Notes: generated by a model not told the origin, from the sequence alone. Shown: positions 1 through 13,173, counted from the first letter of the stretch. The stretch: DNA of 64,000 nucleotides from Delphinus delphis (GCF_949987515.2 NC_082689.1:4840001-4904000), one strand, 5' to 3'. Made by a program: numbers and translations.

Positions 1-126
1 ACACGGACCCAGGAATTATCCAACCTGCTGCCGCGGGCTGGATGCCGAGCTCCACTGACCAGCACACGCATGGCCGTCACGCTGGCAGCACCCCGTGACC
101 GCAGGCCTTTGGAATAGACGGTGATT

Positions 127-920
127 CTTTTTTTTTAAAATAAACTTTATTGTTTAGAGAAGTTTTAGGTTCACAGCAAAATTGGATGCAAAATAGTGAG
201 TTGCCATGTAGCTGCTGTCCACCCCCTACTCACCCCACACACAACCTCTCCCAATATCAACATCCCACACCAGAGTGGTACATTTCTTAGAATAAATGAA
301 CCCACACTGACGCATCATTATTTCCCAACGTCCATAGTTTACATGAGGGTTCGCTGTTGGTGTTACACTTTCTATGGATCTGAACAAATGTATACTGACG
401 TGCATCCGCCCTTATAGCATCAGACAGAAGAGTTTCACTGCCCTAAAATCTTCCGTGGTCCGGCAACCACTGATCTTTTCATCAGTTTTGCCTTTTCCAG
501 AATGTCATATGGTTGGAATCATACAATTGGCAGCCTTTTCAGATTGGCTTCCTTCGCTTAGTCATATGCATTTAACTTTCCTCCGTGTCTTTTTAATGGC
601 TTGATTGATAGCTCATTTCTTTTTTTTGTTTTGTTTTGTGGTACGCGGGCCTCTCACTGCTGTGGCCTCTCCTGTTGAGGAGCACAGGCTCCGGACGCGC
701 AGGCTCAGCGGCCATGGCTCACGGGCCCAGCCGCTCTGCGGCATGTGGGATCTTCCCGGACCGGGGCACGAACCCGTGTCCTCGGCATCGGCAGGCGGAC
801 TCTCCACCACTGCGCCACCAGGGAAGCCCGATAGCTCATTTCTTCTAGGTGCTGTATAATACTGCCCCAACTTGGAAGCAACCGAGACGTCCTTCAGTGA
901 ATGAATGGATAAACAAACTG
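127..920 (-). mobile_element. Old L1 (L1M-type) 3' fragment, split by a SINE
   Basis: Read on the minus strand, this is a diverged L1 ORF2/3' region. Remnants of the familiar L1 text are visible on the plus strand, such as the piece ending in gaatcatacaattggcagcc and the 'cttccttcgcttagtcatatgc' region. A CHR SINE sits inside it at 622-829, and the L1 text resumes after it. No intact frame remains. The left edge is approximate. Confidence 0.7.
622..829 (-). mobile_element. CHR SINE (tRNA-derived), antisense, inside old L1
   Basis: This is a complete CHR unit read on the minus strand, from gggcttccctggtggcgcag at the right end to a T-rich (poly-A) left end. It is flanked by a perfect 15-bp TSD, gatagctcatttctt, at 607-621 and 830-844, so the pre-insertion site can be reconstructed within the host L1. 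Short open frames on both strands here are SINE-derived. Confidence 0.95.
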
Positions 921-3900
921 CGGTAATCTGGACGGCGATTCTTGAGGACGTCGCGTAGACTAGCTCAAATGACTAAATTTTCTGGATGATTTTTATTTTA
1001 ATTAAAAAATTTTGTTTTAAAAAATATTTCAGGAATATAGTTTCTTTCTTTTAAACAAAGATGAACTTACTTTGCTTTTCTCACTCATGTTATTTCTCAT
1101 GAAACTATTACTTCAATACAAGAATCTCCCCTGGTTTTGGACAAAAAGGCAGCAGACTGTGGGCATTCCATCAGTGTTTTCCATTCTGCTGTTCTGCTGA
1201 CTGGATAAACAAGAGTCTCTTCTGTGAGCAAGTTGCCACGATGCCTTATATAACTATTTAAATGGCACATGTCTCAGCATCTTGTCCGGTGTTTGAGAAC
1301 ATGCATAACCTCTCAATGGACACAGAACCCCACAGCACGTAATCCCAGATCTAGTGCAAACCAACTGTCATCCCCAATGCAGACGGTGAGATGGGCCACT
1401 TCTCCTTGCAGCCTGCAAGTTAAATGGAACTTTCTGAACCCCAGTCTGGGTTGGCAGAAACGTCAGCAGACCCAGGAAAGGGAGCCTTCAGCAGGACAGT
1501 GTAGCATTCTCCCCATAATGGCGCCAAAACGTGAACCGTGAACTTGGGTTAAACACCAGGCTACTACGTGAATATCACAGCAAGAGGCGGCACACGGGAC
1601 ACACAGCTGATGGTTGAGAATGAAACACAGAGGAGGAGGTGAAACTCGTCATTAGGTTGGTTGGAAGATATTTTCTGGGGATTAAAATTTTGCAAAAGGC
1701 AGGTGAAGACAGTACTCATGCCCCACATGATAAGAAAACACAAAGTTTACCACCCTATAGTAACAGTGGTATTGTCACTTCCCCTTAAAATTAATAAAGA
1801 GCCCTCTTGCATATGAACACTGAAGGTGTTAGTAAAACCGAATTTTTAAGGCGATCTTTGAATTACAAAGGGAGGAAAAAGAGAGGTGACTCTGGTACTA
1901 ACGGTGACCAGTGTAGGAGCGTGCGCACTGGGGGATGTCACGTGACACTGTCCCCTCCTGAGCGCAGCCCTGAGGTCCACATTCTGCACTGATTAATTTT
2001 CTGGGGCAGTGCGCTACCAGATTGGCAGGTGGGTGGCTGTGACCCAGCTCACGCAGCTCCCAACTGCTGCCCGTCCTGAGTCGTACATCTAAAGAAGAAA
2101 AGCTGATATGAAGCTGAATTCACAGAACATTTCTCTAAGGTGTCTGGGAGTTATAAATGATGATTTTTGTGCTCGGATGACCATATGAGGTATAGCAGCA
2201 TACACTCAACTCCTCGAAATTACTAACAGACAGTCACCATCTTTTCAAAGGAAACAGAGAGAAAGGGAAAACGTGCAAATTACGGCTTTCTACCAAGAGT
2301 AGCTGGAATCATTTAGAGTTAACGACCCCCAATCATTACACACCGATTTATTTCTGGAAGCTACAGCTTTTCATACAAGTTCCTGTCATGATCATGAGGC
2401 ATTTAAAATTTTATTTTAAAGGAAAAGTCATCCTGTTTCTCTAAAAACAGCAACAACAAAATTTTAACTACGGCGAATGAATGTCTGAGAACGAATCACA
2501 CGGCAGAGCTCCAACGTGAGAATCCTCTGACTAGCTCTTTACAAGTGGAATAAAAATATTCTGCAGTCTGTTGGCATGCTCAAACAGGCAGGGTTTTATC
2601 CTAAACTCTTCCTGCATCCTAGTACCAGGAGGCCACAGACTTGTATTAACGCCCCCTCTGGTCTCCTTCGGACAGCGCTCTCTGTTGATTAGATAAATAT
2701 TCCTCAGAGAGCTGATTAAAAAATGATGCAGCCAGGAGCTGTGTGTCCGAGCCCTGTCAGCCATGTTGGACGCTCAAGTGTGCATGAATTACATCCCTGG
2801 TGTGCACCGAGCGGGGCTGGCGAAATGCACACTGCGGCCCTCAGAATCAATTACGAGAACTAATCGGACCTTTCTACCTAGGCAGAAGAAGGGGCTGGCT
2901 TGACGAGGGTGTGCCACTCATTTCTAAGACTGTCTTGTCTCAGCACGAAACAAATAACCGTCTCCATTCCTACCAGGGAGTGTAAACTTCTACCTCCTGG
3001 AGGAGCCACGTGATAACCTCGTTTGATAGCACTGTTCCTCGTCCACACGGATGTGTATTTATTTATTTGTAGAGATGCCATCAGTATAAATGCCACATGT
3101 GCAGGGGGGACTGCATGGGCTCCCTGGAGCATTGCAGCCGGACCGTGGCACCAGGATGCTGGATAAAGGCAGTCCCCCAGGAACCTCTGCAGGCAGGGTC
3201 GGATTCTGCTGTGGTTTTGTGTCCCTTCCACTTTAGTGCGCCCGGTGTCCCGCGATCTTTTGTCGGTGCAATTTCATTGTGAGGTTAGAGATTGGAGATT
3301 TCTTTTGTGCCGGCCATCTGAACATTCATGTGCTCAACAAGACTGGGTAAATGTTCTGTTCTTTTATAAAAAGGCAGTGGGTTTTTTTTCTTTTTTTCCC
3401 ATAAGATGCAACCCCGAAGATTCTTCCACTATGTGAACTCACTACTTTAGCTGTGAAGGGGCTTGACATAATGGTCGTTTCCTAGAGGCTACCACACAGA
3501 GAGGTAGTCATGTTGAAACGTCCATTAAAAGGGCCTTTGAGAGGATTAAACAAAACCTGAGGCCAAGCAAAATAGGACAAATGTGCAGGAAGCAAAATAA
3601 CTTCATCCTTCCCCGTTTCCAGCAAGATGAGTGTTCTTTTCGTAATTTGAAGTCACGGGACACAAGACAAAATACCAAACCAAACAGAACTCCGAAATAA
3701 GGAATCGACCCTTAATTAGACAATTTTAATTCCATTTCCAATAACTCATAACTGCTTTCTTAACAGCCAATACAATTTCGGTATCGGGGGCTTCTTTACA
3801 GCTCTTAGGATTTGAAAACTGCCGAGGGCTTCCACATAGTGGGCTAATGTAGACGCGCGCAGAAAACACCATTAACCCCGGAAAACATGGAAAATAAAAA

Positions 3901-5869
3901 CGAAACAAAAACTCCAGGATACGCCATAAAACCAGAAGTTCCAATTAGGTGGAGCGTTAGTTTCCCTTTCGGCCTAGAAACACACTGAGTTGCAGAGCGA
4001 GGGTTCAAGGGTACCCCAAATTAATTGGGTATTTCAGTTTGACAACTGCGAGTATAACTTTCAATAGGGACTGAAATAAAAAAGTGACTTCACGTAGAAT
4101 ACCCCCGTTTTAGCTTTGACACATTCTCAGGTGGAGATGAGAAATACATCAGTACATGATGGAAACTTCTTTCCATGTCTTCAGGGAGTAGCTACTCATT
4201 TTGAGAAGGGGAGGCTTTTGCGGGGCGGGGGTGGTGGCTTGTTAGGATGTTGAAATCGGGGCTCCCTGGCCTCTCGGCTTCACTCTCTTTTGGGATGTGA
4301 TAAGGGTGTAAGAACAGAGGCCACTCGTGACTGTTGGGTCCCCAGCATCACGAGGAACACTGCTTTTTTTTTAGGCCTGGTTTCTTAGCGAACAGGGTAA
4401 CGTATACCCTAACCCTTCCGTAGTAGAGGACTGGACACGTGGCTTCAAAACAGAAACAAAAAGTGAATCAAATTCTCACGTAAGCAAGAAGAGTGAGGTT
4501 CAGATCAGTTTGTTCAAGCTGGATGATGTGTGTGAAGGTCATCTTTTGTGAGATCCGTGAGCAACTGTGCTCGCCCAGGCAAGCAGGGGCAGCGTCTGGG
4601 CGAGGTGGAGGGTCTCCCGACCTGTCCCCGTCTCGTGCCCCCTCTCCGAGGGCCGGCTGCTCTGAGAAGTGGTAGGCAGGCCCAAGGCTGCCAGTGCTGG
4701 GAGGGGAAGGCCGGCACGCGGGGACCACCTTAGGCTTTCTGAGACTGAAATGAGTGATAATGGGAAACATTCGTCTTTCCTTTTTTCCTCTTTCCTTCCT
4801 TTTTCTTTTTCTTCTTCTCAATCTCCTCCAATAGAATACATGGCAGGCCTTTTTCCGATTTTTTTTTTTTTTTTTAAAACACAACATCTTTCTCAGCAAT
4901 TCTAGAAAAAAGTTTTTTAATAAAACTTCAAATTGCACTATCACATTTCAAAGGCAATGAGCAGTGAGAGCACCTAATCAAAGGCAAAATGATTTAATGA
5001 CTGTGGCTTGTGCTCCCTGGAAGGGCTGTAATTGAGGGGCTGTGATCACTGGACCACCAGCTTCAACAATGGCAGACATTGCATTTGATCTGCCATCTTT
5101 GTAGCTGACTTCCTACAACCACCAAGTGAAATGATACCCTTTGGGGTTATTCAGTCCATCATATTCCCCCTGTGGCCATCTGAATCTGAGAAGACTGGTG
5201 AAAATATCTTCTAGAAAATGTTTTTAACATTTTGCATTTAAAGAAGGACTTCACCGGAAATTCTCAATAGCATTCTGATTTGTGGCTTGAGAAATCCTGG
5301 AAGCCATAAGATCCTTGGTACTTACTGAGTCAATCAAGTACAAAGATCAGAGGAGGAAAACAAAAGAAGAATTCGAAACTTTTGATTCTTCTTGCTATTA
5401 TGGAAATACATTCCTTTAAGCGCTAACAGATTTCTTCCCCCTAAAACTGCTTGACTATAACTTCACAACTTCTCAGCATGCTCCTTGGTTATTGTGAATG
5501 ATTAAACAATGTCGTTATTACCCAAGGAGGGCCTGGAAAAGTACTGCAGTGCTGACACAACAAAATAACAAATGTGTCATTTCTTTCATTTAAAAATAAT
5601 TTAAATACATTAACTTTATTCAGCTTCCAGCAAGAACACGTTAGATTACTTGAATATTATTGCAGAAGCAAAATTAATTTCATAGCAGTATATAATATTA
5701 AGAATAAACCAGGACTAATCTAACTACCCCTTCCATTTTCCTTTTAAAGTTCTTATCCATATACATATGTAATTATCACACTTGTAAGTATAGCTCTGAC
5801 AGAGCTGTACTACTTTTGTATGTAAGGTGCTACAGTTACCAGAGTTTTCAAAACTATCCCTTTTAACAG
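921..5869. other. AGAP1: Mostly unique intron, no gene seen
   Basis: About 5 kb without a recognisable repeat or exon. It includes AT-rich blocks, a pyrimidine-rich run near 4776-4830 and a poly-T at 4860-4875. The stretches 2640-2870, 3650-3960 and 4960-5560 are repeat-free and contain several ATTA-type sites, so they are possible conserved noncoding DNA. The open frames at 2878-3231 and 4468-4944 have no recognisable protein content. Confidence 0.5.
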
Positions 5870-5968
5870 TTGCATTGTGGAGTTAAAATATATCATAGTT
5901 GTAGCCAATCCTTACTGTTAAACATTTAGTGATTTCCAATTTTATGCTATTAAAGATACTATAATCTG
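5870..5968 (-). mobile_element. Very old antisense L1 fragment (left part)
   Basis: Plus-strand text such as gatttccaattttatgctat is a diverged antisense version of the L1 ORF2 3' region. It seems to continue at about 7207-7330, on the far side of a later L1 insertion. Confidence 0.45.
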
Positions 5969-6049
5969 TTTCACTTAATACAGGTACAGATAATTACATA
6001 TAGAAATATTTATATATATGTGTATATACATGCTAGAATACACACATGT

Positions 6050-7205
6050 ATTTCTTCTCTTTGCTAAGTCTGCTGAGAAGACCAAGAAGAAATGACATCC
6101 CAGTAGCAACGAGCATACCTAGACCCCAGATCTTGGTTTCTTATACCATCTCCAATAAACAGAACCAGGGGTCCTTTGGAGAAATGGCTAATTCTAGGAA
6201 AAATGCAACATGCGCCTGAAGCATCTTGTAGTTCTAGAGAGTAAAGAAGTGCTAAGACAAACAGGTAAACAAAACCCACCTTGATGGGGGTAAGGACAAA
6301 AGGGCGCGGGAGCTAAGTGAAAGAGCCCCCGATGGCTGAAGCTGGAACAATTTGAGCATGAAGAAAAACAAAGTAGTACTGGATGATAACCTCAAGTATA
6401 AAGAAATATCCAAGAGTCCGTGCCGATATAAATGACTGAATAAATTAATAAATGGGGAGAAGAGGCCAAGCTTCCATGCAGAAAGAATTTCAAAGAGTTT
6501 ACACAGGTGTCCCACCTAAAGCAGGCGGTGCATAACTCTCCACTGCTTAACTGAGGGCTGTGCAGAGAGACTCCCCATGAAGCGGAGAGTGTGGAAGTGG
6601 GGATGCGGAAGGGAGAAACCCACAGTGGAGGAAACTGACAAACACAGCGTCAAGCTAGGTGATCAAGGTCAACACTGATAGTCACAAGTCACGCTGATAG
6701 TGTGTACCCTCGATATGACGTGATGACGTGATGACGTACCCTCGATATGATGTGATGAAAAGGGCACTTTATCTCTGTGGTCTTCCTTCACCAAACCTGT
6801 AACTCCAGACTGATCCTGAGAAAAATATCAGACAGATCCCAGAGAGGAATATGCTGCAACATGCCTGACCAGTGCTCCTCAAAACCGTCAAAGTCATCAA
6901 AGACAAGGGAAGCCTGAGAAAACGTCCCAGCCAAGGGCAGCCTAAGGCGATGTGAGGATTACACGTCACGAGGCATCCAGGATGGGACAGAGAGAGGCAT
7001 TAGGTAAAAACTAAGGAAATCTGAATAAAGTACAGACTTTAGTTAACATTTATATATCAGTATTGGTTCATTAATTATACGAAATATCCCATACTAATAA
7101 AAGATGTAAATAGGGAAAATTGTACGTGTGTGTGTGTGTGGCATATCTGTACTATCTCCTCAAATTTTCTGTGCCTCTTACATTTTTCTAGAAAATAAAG
7201 TCTAT
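6050..7205 (+). mobile_element. Old L1 (L1M-type) 3' end
   Basis: A sense L1 3' untranslated region is recognisable by gtaccctcgatatgacgtga and by cttccttcaccaaacctgta, followed by a region ending with gaataaagtacagactttag and an A-rich end near 7195-7210. The right and left flanks share aaaatactacaatc / aagatactataatc, consistent with a decayed TSD. A 32-bp internal tandem copy starts at 6705. No open frame of significance remains. Confidence 0.65.
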
Positions 7206-7206
7206 T

Positions 7207-7330
7207 AAAAATACTACAATCAGCATCTTTGGGCAGGAATATGTTTTTGCCTCCCAATTATTTTAATTGTTTCCCTGGAATAAAATGGCAGGAGTAATAT
7301 TACCGAATGAAGGGAATATTCTGTAACGTG
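7207..7330 (-). mobile_element. Very old antisense L1 fragment (right part)
   Basis: The text around caattattttaattgtttcc and the following aaaatggcaggagtaatatt resembles the antisense L1 segment normally found just after the piece at 5870-5968. The two look like one element split by the sense L1 between them. Confidence 0.4.
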
Positions 7331-8156
7331 GAATATATACGGAGAGAACCATCTCATCACAATATATCATTTATTCTACTCACTAAACCCACTTTTACAA
7401 GCTAAAGACAATTTGAAATCTTAGTGTGGCATCAATATTACCTGTCACATGTGCCACTGAAGTTCTCAATAACTTGAACGCCTACCCCAACTGGCAGTTG
7501 TGTGAAAAGATGTGCTATTTATGATGGTGAAGGTAGGCTTCAGAGTATGTTTGCTAACTAATATTCTTTAGAAGCAATAATATACCAATGCTGGTTCTTT
7601 GGGTTACTGTGCTGTCTGCTTGTATTTCACTTAGAATTGTTGACCTTTAAATTTTTTTTCCCCTTTAGTGGATTACAATGTATATTTAATAAAAATGTAC
7701 CATGTTTGAACAAGTTTCCAGCTAACTTCCAGGATTAGCTTTTAACAATTAAAAAATGAGCTTTGATCCACTGAGAAAAAAGTGTTTGTGCTCACGTTGA
7801 ATTTAGATCTCAGCTTCTAATCAGCACATAAAATCGTCTTTTAAATAAATGTGACAGGGTTTAATAAAATTAAAGAGGAGAGTCATGCTAAGCTGGCTTC
7901 CTGAGATTCATCTGTGGTGACTTACCTATTCTGGGAAGGTCTGAACTTAAGAACGGCCTTAAGACTTTTGTCAGGGGACAAAATTAGCATCTTTTAAATG
8001 GGGATGAACAGTGATAGTTATATACGAAAAACAAGTTTCTAATCACTAGTGCATCCAGAAAATACGGTCCAAAATACATGTTTTACTAGGACACACGATA
8101 TGAGGTGCTATTCTCACCAATGCCCATTTCGTATATAAAAACCCCAAATAAACTGC
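7331..8156. other. AGAP1: AT-rich unique intron
   Basis: No repeat family or exon recognised. The stretch is AT-rich with several A/T runs and no long open frame. Confidence 0.5.
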
Positions 8157-8166
8157 AAGAAATACT

Positions 8167-8375
8167 GGGCTTCCCTGGTGGCGCAGTGGTTGAGTCCGCC
8201 TGCCGATGCCGGGGACACGGGTTCGTGCCCCGGTCCGGGAAGATCCCACATGCCGCAGAGCGGCTGGGCCCATGAGCCATGGCCGCTGAGCCTGTGCGTC
8301 CGGAGCCTGTGCTCCGCAGCGGGAGAGGCCACAACAGTGAGAGGCCTGCGTACCGCAAAAAAAAAAAAAAAGAAA
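8167..8375 (+). mobile_element. CHR SINE, sense
   Basis: This is a full CHR unit starting gggcttccctggtggcgcag and ending in an A-rich tail. It is flanked by a 10-bp TSD, aagaaatact, at 8157-8166 and 8376-8385. One small internal deletion (gagtccgcc in place of gagagtccgcc) distinguishes it from its neighbours. Confidence 0.95.
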
Positions 8376-9229
8376 AAGAAATACTAAACTGACTATGTCA
8401 CAGAAGTACTGAGTTCAAGGCCTGATGGTTTTAAGGTTTTCAACCATCACTTTCATGAATGGATAGGGAACATATAAATCTGTACCATATATGCATTATT
8501 TAGGTTAAAAAAACCCTGTATTGTTTAAACTTCTCTAAGTCTTTGGGGGAGACAGTGATGTTTTACAGAGTGGGCAGGACAGGTAAACTGCCAAGAAAAA
8601 AGCATCAGGACCACAATGCACCGCTCCCTTCAGGGAGGAGAACTGGCTGCAGGGCGTGGGTCTGGTCTCAGCGGGTTAATGACTGAATTTGATCAGTGTG
8701 GCATCTACACTGCTTGCTCCCAGAAGTGCCAGGTGTGAGGTACGATGAAGAACAGCTGGGGAGTGGGGTAGGAAAAGCTGGCGCTCAGGACTCTCGCCGC
8801 CCTAGCCGGCAGCAGCGCAGGGTGGCCGTGGGGGGACTGGGGCTCTGTGACAGGTCCCGTTGGCATCAGCTCCATCCCAGAGCTGCCACGAGGAGTAAAG
8901 CAGACAACACACCAGGAAGGGCAGGAAGTCTGTGGGCTCAGGACCACTCTACGTACACAGACGCATGGACAGAAAGTCTCAGACCGCATGAAGGACACGA
9001 GTGAAGGCAACTCCGGTTGAACCCGTAATTTGAATGATTTTCTAATGAACTTCTGCATTAGTTCTGTGGACACCCCCAACTCCCCTTTTCTTTTCAGTGA
9101 GCAAAGTAAAGGAAGTGCTGGAAATAGAGCAGGTGTCTTGAGGGTGTGCTTCAAATCCAGCCACTCTGCCCCTCCTACTCATACAGATTTCGTTCTTAGG
9201 AAGCACAGTCATTAAAAAAACAATCTGAG

Positions 9230-9441
9230 GGGGCTTCCCTGGTGGCGCAGTTGGTGAGAGTCTGCCTGCCAATGCAGGGGACATGGGTTCATGTCCCGGT
9301 CCAGGAAGATCCCACATGCCGCGGAGCAGCTAGGCCCGTGAGCCATGGCCGCTGAGCCTGCGCGTCCGGAGCCTGTGCTCCGCAACGGGAGAGGCCACAA
9401 CAGTGAGAGGCCCACGTACCACAAAAAAAACCCACAAAAAA
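9230..9441 (+). mobile_element. CHR SINE, sense
   Basis: Complete unit with the start gcttccctggtggcgcagtt and an interrupted A-tail containing ccc. The flanks aacaatctgagg and aacaaactgagg form an imperfect TSD. It lies about 0.9 kb from another CHR copy in the same orientation. Confidence 0.93.
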
Positions 9442-10281
9442 ACAAACTGAGGACATGCTGAACTCAAGGCAAGAAATAGTATAAACGGAATGAAATGTGT
9501 TAATGAAATAGCTTTCCTAACTTTTGGTAAAGTTCAATAATTTTATGAAGTCATGGCTCCTATGGCATCTCCCTTCTTTTAATGTTTAAATGCCCATCCA
9601 AGAGGTACAGAAGGATGCAATGAGCTCCATCCTCAAAGGCCAAGAACCGCCAACGAAGAGAAACAGATGAAAGGCTTTCTTACCAAAAAAACTCTGTAAC
9701 AACAGCTGATGACCCCGCCATAGGGGGTGGTGGTGACGCTATTTGTGAACATATTCTTTTCACATCCCTTTTGCCATAAAACTAGAATTTGAAGCAGTTT
9801 ATGAAACATACAGTAGCTCTCTCTCACACACAGGAGGGTTGGAGAGAGGGATTTCAACAGAAGACACTACTGGAATTAAAAGACCAGAACCTTTCATTTG
9901 AATGGACTTAGAATTTTTCAGATATCAAGAAGACAGGTTTTTTTATTACGTATCCTGGAGATGGCACTGGAGTGGCTGGAGCGGCTTAGAAGGTCGCAAA
10001 ATGACATCTTCTTAAACAATAAACCAAACATTTTAGCAGGGATCAATATATAATCAACCACTAACCATATAGTATCTGGACACAGGTGCTATGGGAATTG
10101 AAGGTGCAAGATATAGCCACAGCTCTCAAAAAAATGTACGACAGAGAAGAAAAAATACAGATGATTAATCTTAAGATAGTACGGAGATATTTCTGAAAGT
10201 TGTAGAAATACAGTTCAGAATGGTTTCTGGAATCATAATATTTTATAAGTCCTTCATTAAGGGCACTATGCATGTTGCTAT

Positions 10282-10283
<2 letters not shown>

Positions 10284-10329
<46 letters not shown>
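10284..10329. repeat. (AC)23 microsatellite
   Basis: A perfect AC/GT dinucleotide run of 46 bp. It generates spurious Thr-His and Cys-Val repeats in conceptual translations. It is likely polymorphic. Confidence 0.98.
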
Positions 10330-10331
<2 letters not shown>

Positions 10332-11989
10332 CTCCACTGCTGGCCATGTAACGCTCTACTGGAATCATCAAATAAGGCCCCAGTGATATATAAATTCAGT
10401 GAGGTTTCTCTTCTACTTTTAACTAGTGGTAGAACTATATTTTCTGATAAACTCAACTTGGGTGAAAAGGTAACAACAAATTGGCAGACATCAATCTCTC
10501 CCAGCGGTCCCCAAGTTTTTAAAAATATGCACTCCCTTCTGGACGACAATGATGCGGCAACATTCTAAAATGACTTTGCTTCCTGTCAATCACAACGTCA
10601 GTACACATACACTTCTGTCTATACAGAGGACACCTGGACTCAAGACCCTTGGCATCTCCAGAGGTCCTTTATCCGCAGGCTGGGAGCTATGGCTCCATCC
10701 TCTTTCCTCCCTCCAGATAAACTGGGTTTGATGACCAACAGAAAGTCCCAAAGGGGCAGCCTGAGAGTTGGCAGGCTTAGCTCTCCAGCTCATGCTTCCA
10801 CCCCTGACTCAGGGGCACGCAGAAGCAACATCACCTCTCTAATCAAGACAGGTGGCATTTAAAGGGCAAAAAAATTTAAATAAAAGGCAGGGTGGGAGGT
10901 CAAAGAAGAATGCCCACCCACTGACTAGAAACCATGTCAAAGCGTAACTTTAAAAATTAGAAGACATACACCAGACACTTCACTTCTCTCCCTTCATCGA
11001 GCTGCCATGACTGGCGAGTCTGGCAACCCTCCCGGGGAGAGCTGGGCATCAGAGGTGTCCTCACCTCCCGTGCAGATGCCGGGTGCCCGCTCAGCCAGCA
11101 GCTCTGACTGGTTAAATACAGATGAGTGAATGACAATGGCTGCTACTAATCGTTTACTGAGTAATGAAACTGACACAACTGATAAAAGGGTTCAATCTTG
11201 AGAAAAATGATTTATCGTTTTTCAGTTTACTGGCACTGCCATTTGTGTGACAAACGGTTGCAAAGCCCCCAGTTAATCTGCGCACACCTCCAGCCTGAAA
11301 AGGCAGCTCCAGCCTGCGCATTCAGGTAAATCAGGAACAGCTAATACCCCGGCTGCACTGAGGCAGCCAGGGCTAAACACTGGTGTTTTATCAAGGCTGA
11401 TCTCCGCATCAATTTGCACAATGGATTTTTTTTTTTTTTTTTTTTTTGGCGATGGGTGAGGGAGAGAAGAGACAGAGAAAAGAAAGAGGTACAACAAGAA
11501 AGAAAGATAAGGCACAGCTAGAGAGAGCACGGTCCTAACACGGAGAAATGGAATTGTCAGTAGGATCAAAGCATGAATGACTTCGGATCGTCTCTGGATG
11601 GCAGATAGATTTTCTCCATGGCAAAGTCTGATCTGCGGGATCAAAGCGCCCTATCGAGGTTGTTTGTCACCTGAGAGTGCAGGGCTGCTGTGCACAGAAT
11701 GCTCCTTCCACCCATGAGGAACAGAGGATGTTTATCCTTTAGGTATATTTTTTTCTGTTTTCCTATGGGTGGGCTGCAGGTGGGGGGCAGTGTGGCTTTA
11801 AGGACATTAAAGATTTTATTTATGTACAACACTCAAAAAAACACACTTATTTCTATGGCGTTACACGTTGAGTCTTATTCTAATTTTGGTAAGAATCAAA
11901 TCAATTCAACAGGCTCTTCCCCCGAGAAACTGACATAACAGGAAAACCAGAACAGCTCGGCGTTTTGAGCCCTCTGCTGCTGCTTGGTG

Positions 11990-12085
11990 CCTGTGTCATC
12001 AGATGGGGGGTAAGTAATTAAATAAGATAATGCACAGTGTAATTAGTATAGAGTTGGCAGAGGATAAACAGTAAATGTTAGCTAT
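11990..12085 (+). mobile_element. MIR SINE fragment
   Basis: The 3' part of a MIR is suggested by taaataagataatgcacagt followed by gtaaatgttagctatgatg. A short (GAT)n run lies immediately after it. Confidence 0.5.
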
Positions 12086-13145
12086 GATGGTGATGATGAT
12101 GATGATCTACTTCTCAACTTTCAAGCCAGAAAGGAACAAGCCTCTACTATACTATTGTCATATCAATCGGTAAATTTAAGATGTACATAAGCGCAAGCTC
12201 GACGGGATTTCAGTTACAGGAACAGAAATGAATGTGAGGTCCATGTTTTAAATTACATCATCTCTATCGGCTAGTCTACAGCGAGAAGAAGTTGGGAAAG
12301 ACTTCTAAATGTAACCAGGAATTTCAGGAATGCATAGAAACACAGGCAGGGAAAAAATGCTAAATGCAGTGGATTTCAAAGATAGGCATTCTCTAAGATA
12401 ACCGTGTTTGCTGAGATGAGATTTAATTAGGACACATATGGAAAGTGTGTTATCGAACTTCAGGTGATAGATGAAGCGTACTTTAACCCAAGCACCGAGT
12501 CCTGGAGGAATTAGAGGCTGCGGATCGACGTCTAGATGGAGGCGCTGGGGAAGGTGTCTATACTAGAAGCACTGCCTCGAGGGAGCCATCGTAACCTTCC
12601 TTCCGAGGCTGAATAAGCTAAAGGAGGGGCGGTTCTTTTCCCTTCTTTAAATGGAGGGCTTCTCAGCGCCCTCAAGTTGCTAATGTGCATCTAAAACTCC
12701 AAGACGGAGCCAGACTAAACAACACTCTGCAAACTTTCGTCTTTCAGAGCATCTCGTTGGATTCATGTTCGATAACACAAACTTTTGGAAAACACTGGTT
12801 TATATCACATAAAACCATCCTCATCCAAAAGAAGCACTTTGGAAGCCAACCAGTACCTCCAAGCGGGCCCTTCGAGGCACTCTTCTTTTTCTACCTGGTG
12901 GACCAGCAGCCACGAGGTACACACCACGGGCGGGCAAGGTGCTGGGCTTTTTGGGGACACGAGCACATAGGAGGGTGTGTCTCCTGCCTTCTCGGGCTTT
13001 CCGTCTAGTGGAACGGGTAAGACTAGCCCATGTGAAATGTTTCAAACCAAACATGTCACGGACACAATACAAGGCTGCCCTGTGGCAGAAAGTAATTGTC
13101 AACCGAACTGCGTAGAGCGACGTGAGTTGAGGAAAAGATCACTGT

Positions 13146-13173
13146 GCCCCCTGCCCTCCCCCTCCCCCTCCCC
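13146..13173. repeat. CCCTCC-type C-rich low-complexity tract
   Basis: Runs of ccctcccc are repeated several times, on a strongly pyrimidine-biased strand. The complementary G-runs could form a G-quadruplex. Confidence 0.7.

Noticed and set aside
8046..8387. Repeated small frames with shared peptides across the window (for example ending in LRHQGSP)
   Set aside because: They are translations of CHR SINEs in various frames, not a protein family. The same applies at 613-870, 21892-22304, 43482-43862, 51865-52090, 56484-56759 and 59946-60365.
8167..9441. tRNA gene candidates
   Set aside because: The CHR SINE heads are tRNA-derived and show A/B-box-like words, but they are diverged retroposons with TSDs and A-tails, not tRNA genes.
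10061..10549. 162-codon minus-strand frame with a Cys-Val repeat
   Set aside because: The repeat is the AC microsatellite at 10284-10329. The rest has no recognisable content.
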